A program made the position numbers and the translations under genes. A DNA stretch of 64,000 nt from Thermoanaerobacter kivui. GTDB lineage: Bacteria > Bacillota > Thermoanaerobacteria > Thermoanaerobacterales > Thermoanaerobacteraceae. The DNA lies in the NCBI RefSeq assembly GCF_000763575.1, contig NZ_CP009170.1:87501-151500 (forward strand), in the 5' to 3' direction. Positions 8,359 to 15,399 of the stretch are shown piece after piece; positions within the stretch are counted from its first letter, which is position 1; every line of letters starts with the position of its first letter. The notes under the pieces were generated by a model. That model had not been told where the DNA came from. It did no database searches and saw only the letters and a list, made by a program, of their open reading frames with translations.

Positions 8359-8931
8359 ATGAATAGGTGTCCTTGGTGTCTTAGTGACGACATTTACATA
8401 AAATATCATGATGAAGAATGGGGAGTGCCTGTTCATGAGGATAAAAAACATTTTGAGTTTTTGGTTTTAGAATCGGCACAAGCAGGTCTTAGTTGGATTA
8501 CTATTTTAAGAAAAAGAGAAAATTACAGAAAGGCCTATGCTGACTTTGACCCTATAAAAGTGTCACAATATGACGAAAAGAAAGTAGAAGAACTCATAAA
8601 AAATAGTGGAATTATAAAAAACAGAAAGAAAATAGAGGCTTCAATACACAATGCAAAAAGGTTTATAGAAATACAAAAGGAATTTGGAAGTTTTGATCAA
8701 TATATTTGGGGTTTTGTAAATTATAAACCTATAATAAATGCGTGGGAAAAAATTGAAGATATACCTTCTAAAACTGAATTATCAGATAAAATCAGCCAAG
8801 ACCTTAAAAAGAGAGGATTTATTTTTATAGGTTCTACTATTATATATTCCTATATGCAGGCGGTTGGAATAGTAAATGATCATTTAATAAGTTGCTTTAG
8901 ATATAAGGAGTTAGTTGAGACTTTTAAATAA
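8359..8931 (+). CDS. tag: DNA-3-methyladenine glycosylase I
   Basis: A 190-residue protein of standard Tag length. The N-terminus MNRCPWC and the C-terminal DHLISCFRYKE carry the Cys and His residues of the Tag zinc snap; the conserved YHDEEWGVP and SWITILRKRENYR segments are typical of the family. It removes 3-methyladenine from alkylated DNA in base-excision repair. It sits 10 bases after the glucokinase gene and is closed by a strong terminator. The functional link with glucokinase is probably only co-transcription. Confidence 0.95.
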   Translation: MNRCPWCLSDDIYIKYHDEEWGVPVHEDKKHFEFLVLESAQAGLSWITILRKRENYRKAYADFDPIKVSQYDEKKVEELIKNSGIIKNRKKIEASIHNAKRFIEIQKEFGSFDQYIWGFVNYKPIINAWEKIEDIPSKTELSDKISQDLKKRGFIFIGSTIIYSYMQAVGIVNDHLISCFRYKELVETFK

Positions 8932-8936
8932 TACAG

Positions 8937-8977
8937 GCAGGGCTTGGTGCAATTTGCATTGAGACTTGCTTTTTTTC
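8937..8977 (+). terminator. Rho-independent terminator after tag
   Basis: A 15-position stem (8937-8951 with 8955-8969) with a single mismatch and several G-U pairs closes on a 3-base loop and is followed by eight Ts. Confidence 0.85.
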
Positions 8978-9021
8978 TTTTACGAAAAAATATAATGAAA
9001 TTAGGAAATACAAAAAAGGGT

Positions 9022-9050
9022 GAATATATTTTTGCACAAAAGGGAATAAT
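9022..9050 (+). promoter_or_regulatory. Candidate forespore sigma-F/sigma-G promoter of gin
   Basis: GAATA (9022-9026) and GGGAATAAT (9042-9050) are separated by 15 bases, resembling the -35 and -10 elements of sigma-F/sigma-G promoters. They lie about 20-30 bases upstream of the gin start. In Bacillus, csfB/gin is expressed from a sigma-F promoter. No good sigma-A -35/-10 pair is seen here. Confidence 0.5.
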
Positions 9051-9071
9051 TACATTAGAAAATTTTGAAAG

Positions 9072-9296
9072 ATGGTGTTGCATATGGAAAGCATAGCAAC
9101 GAAAAGGAAATGCTTTATATGCGAACAGGAATCACAAGATGGAATAGAAGTGTTAGGAAAGTTTCTCTGTACAGAATGTCAACATAAGCTGATAAACTTA
9201 TCGCCATTGGATGAAGCTTATGACTTTTACAGGCGTAAAATGATAGACATATGGGAAGGATACATGAAAGATATAAAATATGAAAACCGGATGTGA
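9072..9296 (+). CDS. Gin (CsfB)-family inhibitor of forespore sigma factor
   Basis: A 74-residue protein with two CxxC pairs (CFICEQES and LCTECQHK) forming the zinc site of the Gin/CsfB family, and the downstream DEAYDFYRRKM segment typical of it. In sporulating Bacillus this protein binds and holds back sigma-G (and sigma-E in the mother cell) until the right stage. Its position just ahead of the decarboxylase-tmk-yaaQ cluster is the same as in Bacillus. The start is uncertain: ATG 9072 has no clear ribosome site and ATG 9084 would give 70 residues with an N-terminus closer to known homologues. Confidence 0.85.
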   Translation: MVLHMESIATKRKCFICEQESQDGIEVLGKFLCTECQHKLINLSPLDEAYDFYRRKMIDIWEGYMKDIKYENRM

Positions 9297-9315
9297 ATCC
9301 GGTTTTCATATTTTT
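9278..9315 (+). terminator. Strong terminator overlapping the gin stop codon
   Basis: A perfect 15-bp stem (9278-9292 with 9297-9311) has a 4-base loop and a T run. The last codons of gin form the left arm and its TGA (9294-9296) lies in the loop, so a translating ribosome would cover the hairpin. Confidence 0.9.
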
Positions 9316-9363
9316 ATGGTATAATCAATATAACGAAAAATTATGATTATACGGAGGTATTGT

Positions 9364-10785
9364 ATGACAGCTCCATTATATGAAGCACTTATGGATTATG
9401 CAAAAAACCAAATTATACCTTTTCACATGCCAGGTCATAAACAAGGAAGGACTTTTCCAGGAGAATATCTTGTTAATTTGGCAAAGATTGATCTAACAGA
9501 GGTACCAGGACTTGACAATCTTCACAACCCTGAAGGTCCCATACTTGAGGCACAAAAACTTGCAGCAAAAGCTTTTGGGGCAAGAGAGTCTTTTTTTCTT
9601 GTAAATGGGACGACATCCGGCATATATGCAGCGATGTATGCAGTGTTAAATCCTGACGATAAAATACTTATAATGAGAAATTCTCACAAATCTGTGTACA
9701 ATGGCCTTGTATTGACAGGAACAGTGCCTGTCTATATAAACCCGGAAATTGATTATGAAGACGGTATTCCAATGGGAATTGACATAAACAAATTGGAAGA
9801 ATATTTAAAAAAAGATGAGGCTATAAAAGCAGTTGTGATGACTTATCCCAATTATTACGGGTTCTGTAGCGATATCACAGGAATTTCTGACATTGTTCAT
9901 AAATACAATAAAATTTTAATTGTAGATGAAGCCCATGGAGCTCACTTTCCTTTTTCTAATAATTTACCTCATTCTTCTTTACAAGCAGGAGCAGACATTG
10001 TGGTACAGAGTGTACACAAAACCTTGTCTTCTTTTACTCAAAGTTCTATACTTCATTTGAATTCTGATAGAGTAGATACAAATCGACTAAAATATTCTTT
10101 AAGCCTTTTTCAGTCAACTTCGCCTTCCTATATACTCATGTCCTCTCTTGACCTTGCGAGAGATTATATGGAGAAAGAAGGGAAAGAGAGGTTGAGAAAA
10201 GCGGTTCAACTGGCCGATTATGCGAGAGATGAGATAAACAAAATTGAAGGAATAAGGTGTTTGGGGAAAGAAATAATCGGGAAATACGGCATTGTGGATT
10301 TTGACAAAGCAAAATTGACTGTCAGCGTAAAAAATTTAGGCATAAAAGGACCAGAGGCAGAGAAATTTTTAAGAGATAATTTTAATATACAAGTAGAGAT
10401 GTCTGATGCTTTTAACATTCTTGCCATGGTTACATTAGCGGATGATAAAAGTCATATTGATTCTTTTATAGAAGGGATAAAAAACCTTGTAGCTATTAAG
10501 AGAGATAAAGAGCCAGTTGAGGAAATAAAAAATTATCCTGATATTCCGGAGATGGTTTTAAAACCTTCTCAAGCAGTGACGAAAAAAGCTAAGTTGGTGC
10601 CTTTAGATGAGGCTATAAACTCTATTTCAGCAAATTTTATTATACCTTACCCGCCAGGTGTTCCGCTTGTTTGTCCAGGAGAGCGCATAAAAAAAGATAT
10701 GGTAAAATATATAAATGTGTTATATAATAAAGGTATTAAGATATTAGGACTCAAAAATAATAACATATTGGTGTGTGAAATATGA
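9364..10785 (+). CDS. Orn/Lys/Arg decarboxylase family PLP protein (YaaO-like)
   Basis: About 473 residues of a fold-type I PLP enzyme. The N-terminal FHMPGHKQGR motif, the PLP-aspartate segment VDEAHGAHFPF and the Schiff-base lysine in SVHKTLSSFTQ are all present, followed by the family C-terminal domain. Members decarboxylate arginine, lysine or ornithine to polyamine precursors. ATG 9364 follows CGGAGG with 6 bases between; an upstream TATGGTATAAT (9316-9325) is a good extended -10 promoter. It overlaps tmk by four bases (ATGA) and heads the conserved tmk-yaaQ-yaaR-holB-yaaT operon. Which amino acid is used cannot be told. Confidence 0.9.
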   Translation: MTAPLYEALMDYAKNQIIPFHMPGHKQGRTFPGEYLVNLAKIDLTEVPGLDNLHNPEGPILEAQKLAAKAFGARESFFLVNGTTSGIYAAMYAVLNPDDKILIMRNSHKSVYNGLVLTGTVPVYINPEIDYEDGIPMGIDINKLEEYLKKDEAIKAVVMTYPNYYGFCSDITGISDIVHKYNKILIVDEAHGAHFPFSNNLPHSSLQAGADIVVQSVHKTLSSFTQSSILHLNSDRVDTNRLKYSLSLFQSTSPSYILMSSLDLARDYMEKEGKERLRKAVQLADYARDEINKIEGIRCLGKEIIGKYGIVDFDKAKLTVSVKNLGIKGPEAEKFLRDNFNIQVEMSDAFNILAMVTLADDKSHIDSFIEGIKNLVAIKRDKEPVEEIKNYPDIPEMVLKPSQAVTKKAKLVPLDEAINSISANFIIPYPPGVPLVCPGERIKKDMVKYINVLYNKGIKILGLKNNNILVCEI

Positions 10786-11393
10786 AAGGCAAGTTTATAA
10801 CTTTTGAAGGAATAGATGGCTGTGGCAAAACTACACAAATAAAACTTCTTAAAGAGTATCTTTTTAAAAAAGGTTATAATATTTTGGTATTAAGGGAGCC
10901 GGGAGGAACAAAAGTCGGAGAAAAAATTAGAGACATTCTTTTGGATAAAGATAATTTTATCTTTCCTATGACTGAAATGCTTTTATATGCTTCTTCAAGA
11001 GCCCAATTGGTGTCAGAAAAAATTATACCTGCTCTTCAAAAAGGTAAAATTGTAATAGCAGACAGATTTGTGGACAGTTCCTATGTCTATCAAGGATATG
11101 CGAGGGAGTTAGGAATTGAAACTGTTAAGGTTGTCAATGAAATAGCGACGATCGGGATTTTACCGGATATAACAATTTATATAGATATAACGCCAGAAGA
11201 GGCAATGAAAAGACGGGGGAAGAGAGAGGCTGACAGATTGGAAAAAGAGAGTATGGAGTTTCACGAAAAAGTCAGAGAAGGGTATGTTAAATTGATCAAA
11301 CAACATCCTGAAAGATTTGTTATAATAGATGGAATGCAGGAAATATCGAAAGTACATCAATGTATAATTACTGTTATAAAAAAATATCTGTAA
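10782..11393 (+). CDS. tmk: Thymidylate kinase
   Basis: A 203-residue protein with the P-loop FEGIDGCGKTTQ, the DR(F/Y) motif in IADRFVDSSYVYQG and the lid-region RGKREADRLE. It phosphorylates dTMP to dTDP for DNA synthesis. The length is standard. Its start overlaps the decarboxylase stop by four bases, implying translational coupling. It is followed by darA after 13 bases. The order tmk-yaaQ-yaaR-holB-yaaT is conserved across Firmicutes. Confidence 0.97.
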   Translation: MKGKFITFEGIDGCGKTTQIKLLKEYLFKKGYNILVLREPGGTKVGEKIRDILLDKDNFIFPMTEMLLYASSRAQLVSEKIIPALQKGKIVIADRFVDSSYVYQGYARELGIETVKVVNEIATIGILPDITIYIDITPEEAMKRRGKREADRLEKESMEFHEKVREGYVKLIKQHPERFVIIDGMQEISKVHQCIITVIKKYL

Positions 11394-11406
11394 AGGAGGT
11401 CTAAAT

Positions 11407-11736
11407 ATGAAATTAGTGCTTGCCATTGTACAAGACGAAGACGTAAGAAGGCTTATGGATGGCTTAACTGAAGGGGGATTTAGTTTTACAAGAGTGGCAT
11501 CTACAGGCGGATTTTTGAGGTCTGGCAATACAACTTTGATAATAGGTGTTGAAGACGAAAAATTAGATGATGTTATCAGCATAATAGAGAAGAAGTGTAA
11601 AACTCGTGACAGGATAATTACTTCCCCTACACCTATGGGAGGCGCAACAGATATATTCTTGCCACAGGCTGTTGAAGTTACAATTGGCGGAGCCACAGTA
11701 TTTGTGCTGGATGTAGAAAAATTTTTCAGAATATAG
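11407..11736 (+). CDS. darA: Cyclic-di-AMP receptor DarA (PII-like protein, YaaQ)
   Basis: A 109-residue PII-like protein with the YaaQ/DarA sequence pattern: MKLVLAIVQDED at the start, the long internal loop with GGFLRSGNTT, and TPMGGATDIFLPQAVEV near the end. DarA binds cyclic di-AMP as a trimer; its downstream partner is unknown. A TAAAGGAGG ribosome site precedes the ATG. It lies between tmk and yaaR as in Bacillus. Confidence 0.95.
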   Translation: MKLVLAIVQDEDVRRLMDGLTEGGFSFTRVASTGGFLRSGNTTLIIGVEDEKLDDVISIIEKKCKTRDRIITSPTPMGGATDIFLPQAVEVTIGGATVFVLDVEKFFRI

Positions 11737-11745
11737 GGTGTTGTT

Positions 11746-12186
11746 ATGAGGATCCAAGAGATAAAATCTCTCAAAGTTTCTTCTGACATAAAAAGTGAAT
11801 ATCATAGGTATGATAAAGTCTCAAAGAAATTTATTGACTCTTTGGAAGAAGAATTAGAGCAATTTCGGCAGGATAAGCTAAATAGCATATTATCTGAATT
11901 AGATAGTGCAGCGCAAAAATTAAAAGAAACTTTAACTTTAGAAGACTTGCTTAACTACAAAAAGCTTGTCAAAAAGTTTTTGCAAGAAGCCACAAACGGT
12001 ATGTTAAAGCACACTAAAAAGGAATACGTAGATTTAAGAGGAAGAAAGAAAATTTATTCTCTTGTGGAAAAGGTTAATGACAAATTAGAAAAACTTACAG
12101 AAGATTTTTTAAAGGATAGCAAGCATATAGAACTTTTGAAAATGATAGATGACATAAGAGGGCTTTTAATAGATATTTATTCATAG
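11746..12186 (+). CDS. yaaR: YaaR family protein (DUF327)
   Basis: A 146-residue mostly helical, charged protein matching the YaaR/DUF327 family in length and place. No catalytic motif is visible; the sequence LRGRKKIYSLVEKVNDKL is the best conserved part. The function is unknown. It follows darA by 9 bases and precedes holB, and is almost always found in this operon in Firmicutes, so a role near DNA replication or its coordination is only a contextual guess. Confidence 0.88.
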   Translation: MRIQEIKSLKVSSDIKSEYHRYDKVSKKFIDSLEEELEQFRQDKLNSILSELDSAAQKLKETLTLEDLLNYKKLVKKFLQEATNGMLKHTKKEYVDLRGRKKIYSLVEKVNDKLEKLTEDFLKDSKHIELLKMIDDIRGLLIDIYS

Positions 12187-12194
12187 GTGATAGC

Positions 12195-13169
12195 GTGTAT
12201 AGGATTTATGGTCATGAAAACATATTAAATATATTTAAAAGCATTGTTTTTAAAAACAAAATTTCAAATGCTTATTTGTTTGTAGGCGAAGAAGGATTGG
12301 GAAAAAAATTTATGGCAGAATATTTTGCCATGATGATAAATTGTAAAGACAATGTTTCAAAACCTTGCTTTAAGTGTAATTCTTGCATAAAAATGATATC
12401 AAAAAATCATCCGGATGTATTTTTTATAGAACCAGAGGGAAATTCTATAAAAGTGGACACTATAAGGTATATTACTAATGAAATTAATATAAAGCCTTAT
12501 GAAGCGAATAAAAAAATTTTTATCATAGATGAAGCCCATAAAATGACTACAGCTGCTCAAAATGCTTTTCTTAAGACATTAGAAGAGCCTCCCTTATATG
12601 GACTTTTTATACTTATTGCGCCTCGGCAGGAGGAACTTTTGCCTACAATCGTATCCCGGTGCAATGTCATAAGGTTTAATAAAGAGGATAAAGATACTAT
12701 AAAAAATTATTTAGTTTTTGAGCACAATATTCCAGAAAAAGAAGCAGAAACCTTAGCGTATATTGCTGACGGAAACTTTGAAGAAGCTGTTAAATTAGCT
12801 AAAGAGGAATATATAAACCTTAGGAATGAAACCATAAGAGAAATAGAAGGAGTAATAAATAAAAATGACTTCGATGTCTTAGATAAATTTACTTTTTTTG
12901 AGAAAAACAAGGATAATGTAGAAGAGATTTTAAAAATTTTGCTTTTGTATTTTAGAGACATATTGATTTATAAAACTACAGAGGAAAGAACCTTTATCAA
13001 AAACATTGATTTTTTAGAAAACATACAAAAGATGTCATCTAAATTGACTATTTACAAGCTTAATAATATAATTAATAGAATAGAGCAATTTAATTCTCAG
13101 CTTAAGTCAAATGTAAATTATCAATTGGCGGTAGAAAATTTACTCTTAGATATTGCGGGAGGTTTATAA
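12195..13169 (+). CDS. holB: DNA polymerase III delta' subunit
   Basis: A 324-residue clamp-loader AAA+ protein. The degenerate P-loop GEEGLGKK, the zinc module CKDNVSKPCFKCNSC, the DEAH-type Walker B IDEAHKMT and the sensor SRC motif (IVSRCNVIRF) are present. Delta' is part of the complex that loads the sliding clamp. It starts with GTG after AGGTGA. It is followed by ricT only two bases later. The C-terminal third is diverged and helical, as usual. Confidence 0.95.
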   Translation: MYRIYGHENILNIFKSIVFKNKISNAYLFVGEEGLGKKFMAEYFAMMINCKDNVSKPCFKCNSCIKMISKNHPDVFFIEPEGNSIKVDTIRYITNEINIKPYEANKKIFIIDEAHKMTTAAQNAFLKTLEEPPLYGLFILIAPRQEELLPTIVSRCNVIRFNKEDKDTIKNYLVFEHNIPEKEAETLAYIADGNFEEAVKLAKEEYINLRNETIREIEGVINKNDFDVLDKFTFFEKNKDNVEEILKILLLYFRDILIYKTTEERTFIKNIDFLENIQKMSSKLTIYKLNNIINRIEQFNSQLKSNVNYQLAVENLLLDIAGGL

Positions 13170-13171
13170 TT

Positions 13172-14056
13172 TTGGTTACGGTTGTAGGTGTCAGGTTTAA
13201 AAAAGCCGGTAAAATATATTATTTTGATCCAGCAGATTTACCTATAAAAGTTGGAGACAAAGTAATAGTAGAGACAATACGCGGGATAGAATTCGGAGAA
13301 GCTGTCGTCGGAATAAAGGAAGTCCCAGAGGAGGAAATTGTGGTTCCTCTCAAAAAAGTAATAAGAATCGCAACACCTGAAGATGTTGAACATTATTATG
13401 AAAACAAGAAAAAAGAAGCTCAGGCTTTTAATATATGTCTTGAAAAAATAAAGGAACATGGGTTGGAAATGAATTTAATTGATGTAGAATATACTTTTGA
13501 CAACAACAAAGTAATATTCTATTTTACTGCAGAAGGGCGAGTAGACTTTAGAGAATTGGTGAAAGACCTTGCGGCAGTCTTTAGAATGAGAATAGAGTTA
13601 AGGCAGATTGGAGTAAGAGACGAAGCAAAGATAATAGGCGGATTAGGACCTTGTGGAAGGCCTCTTTGTTGCGCTACATTTTTAGGAGATTTTGAACCAG
13701 TTTCTATTAAAATGGCAAAAGACCAAAATCTGTCTTTAAATCCTACGAAAATATCCGGTATTTGCGGGAGGCTTATGTGTTGTTTAAAATATGAGCAAGA
13801 GATGTATGAAAGCATACGGGCGGAACTTCCTAAAGTTGGAAGCATAATTAGAGTAGGCGATAAAGAAATGAAAGTTACAGAAGTAGATGTTATTAGACGT
13901 AAACTCAAAGTGAAAATGAAAAATGCCGAAGGAATAGAGATAATAAAGGAGTACAACCCTCAGGAAGTAGAGGTTGTAGAAGAAAAATCAGAGGAAATTG
14001 AAGAAGTTTATGATGAGGAACTGTTTGAAGAAGATTTAGAAAAAATAGAGGAATGA
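13172..14056 (+). CDS. ricT: PSP1-domain protein RicT (YaaT)
   Basis: A 294-residue protein with the PSP1 domain in the first two thirds and conserved cysteines in GPCGRPLCCATFL and GICGRLMCCLKYE. In Bacillus RicT forms the RicAFT complex with YmcA and YlbF, carries [4Fe-4S] clusters on such cysteines, and affects RNase Y-dependent mRNA maturation and sporulation. It starts with TTG, 8 bases after GGGAGG. The C-terminal tail is very acidic (EEIEEVYDEELFEEDLEK). It closes the tmk operon and its end overlaps a terminator. Confidence 0.95.
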   Translation: MVTVVGVRFKKAGKIYYFDPADLPIKVGDKVIVETIRGIEFGEAVVGIKEVPEEEIVVPLKKVIRIATPEDVEHYYENKKKEAQAFNICLEKIKEHGLEMNLIDVEYTFDNNKVIFYFTAEGRVDFRELVKDLAAVFRMRIELRQIGVRDEAKIIGGLGPCGRPLCCATFLGDFEPVSIKMAKDQNLSLNPTKISGICGRLMCCLKYEQEMYESIRAELPKVGSIIRVGDKEMKVTEVDVIRRKLKVKMKNAEGIEIIKEYNPQEVEVVEEKSEEIEEVYDEELFEEDLEKIEE

Positions 14057-14069
14057 TTTCTCTATTTTT
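14041..14069. terminator. Bidirectional terminator at the end of ricT
   Basis: AAAAATAGAG (14041-14050) pairs with CTCTATTTTT (14060-14069) around a 9-base loop holding the ricT stop codon. A and T runs on both sides allow it to work for ricT and for the convergent minus-strand DUF1634 gene. Confidence 0.75.
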
Positions 14070-14463
14070 ATTCTACTTTTCCGAGTATAAAACTTATTAT
14101 GAGTATTATAAACACAAGAGTGGTTATTGCAGTGTATAAATAATCTTTCTCGTGTAAAAAAGTAATTATCGATACAGCTACCCTAAAAACTGGCGTAAGT
14201 ATAAGCAGCAAAAGGCCTGTAAGAATTACAGCATAAGGCTTTAATGATATAAAACCTTTTAAAATTTCAACAGGAGATGTGGGATAAAATCCATGAGGAT
14301 ATCCACTGTTTCCTGTTATTATAAGCATTAAAAGGCCAATGAAAATCACAATTGCACTGGTTGTAATACCTATAGTTAGAGCTTTACTTATTATAAGCTC
14401 CATAGCTCTTAATTCTTCATTTTCTTTTTCCAACATTAAATCTCTATCAACTTTTTTTTCCAT
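14068..14463 (-). CDS. DUF1634 family membrane protein
   Basis: A 131-residue protein with three predicted membrane segments (about residues 28-50, 70-90 and 108-128) after a charged N-terminus. The pattern and length match DUF1634, a family commonly encoded directly beside TauE/SafE-type exporters, as here: it starts 4 bases after the TSUP gene stop. It is probably an accessory subunit of that transporter. The function is not established. Confidence 0.8.
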   Translation of the reverse strand: MEKKVDRDLMLEKENEELRAMELIISKALTIGITTSAIVIFIGLLMLIITGNSGYPHGFYPTSPVEILKGFISLKPYAVILTGLLLLILTPVFRVAVSIITFLHEKDYLYTAITTLVFIILIISFILGKVE

Positions 14464-14467
14464 GGTT

Positions 14468-15301
14468 TTATACCCCCAGACCTTTTATGAGCATCTGTAT
14501 TGAAATATAAGCAAGCACTGGTATAAATATTTTTCTTATGGTTGTATTTCTCATTTTTTGCATTATCCTTGTGCCCAAAGTGGCACCTAATAAAACTCCT
14601 AAAGCTACCGGACCTGCAATTTCAGGGTCTATGTAACCTCTCATCAAGTATACTCCTGCACTGGCAGCAGCTGTAACGCCAATCATGAAATTGCTTGTAG
14701 CAGTAGAGACCTTCATAGGAAGTTTCATCAACAAATCCATCGCCATAACTTTAAAAATACCACTTCCTATTCCTAGAAGCCCTGATATCACACCAGCAAC
14801 GTACATTGTCCCAAATCCACTGTAGACTCCTGCTACGTTGTATTTTACTTCTTTATTTAAGACTTTATCAAAATAAGACCCTTCTAATTTCAATTTTTTA
14901 GCTAAAGGGTGAGATACGACATTTTGAGGCAATTCTTCATGCCTTTTTCTAAGCATAGCCAAAGCCGAATACAAAAGCACAATGCCAAAAATTATATAAA
15001 GATATTTTGGGCTTATCAATCCTGCAATGTAAGCTCCTGTTATAGCTCCTGTAGTTGTAGCGATTTCCAAAAACATCCCTATTCTCAAATTTGTAATTTT
15101 GTCTCTCACATATGCAACTGCTGCCCCACTGGAAGTTGCGATGACTGAAACTATACTTGCACCTATAGCGTATTTGATATCTACACCTAATAACAAAGTA
15201 AGAGCTGGAATTACAATTATTCCTCCTCCTAATCCTAAAAGGGCTCCAAAAATTCCTGCTATAAAAGAAAAGGCGAGAATTTCTAGAGAGGTTAAAACCA
15301 C
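14468..15301 (-). CDS. TSUP-family (TauE/SafE) anion exporter
   Basis: About 277 residues and eight predicted membrane segments, with the two glycine-rich repeats of the family (GALLGLGGGIIVIPAL near the start and ISGLLGIGSGIFKV in the second half). Such proteins move sulfite, sulfoacetate or other small organic or sulfur anions. GTG 15301 is chosen since AAGGAG lies 8 bases upstream; the TTG at 15331 lacks a ribosome site. It is co-transcribed with the DUF1634 gene. With the sulfur locus in the same window, sulfite or thiosulfate is an attractive but unproven substrate. Confidence 0.87.
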   Translation of the reverse strand: MVLTSLEILAFSFIAGIFGALLGLGGGIIVIPALTLLLGVDIKYAIGASIVSVIATSSGAAVAYVRDKITNLRIGMFLEIATTTGAITGAYIAGLISPKYLYIIFGIVLLYSALAMLRKRHEELPQNVVSHPLAKKLKLEGSYFDKVLNKEVKYNVAGVYSGFGTMYVAGVISGLLGIGSGIFKVMAMDLLMKLPMKVSTATSNFMIGVTAAASAGVYLMRGYIDPEIAGPVALGVLLGATLGTRIMQKMRNTTIRKIFIPVLAYISIQMLIKGLGV

Positions 15302-15399
15302 ATTATCATCTCCTTGTTTTTGTTGGGTCAATTGCTACAATAACAATTATAACATACCATTTAAAAGGAGCCAAATATAAAGGCTACAGTGATTATTTA

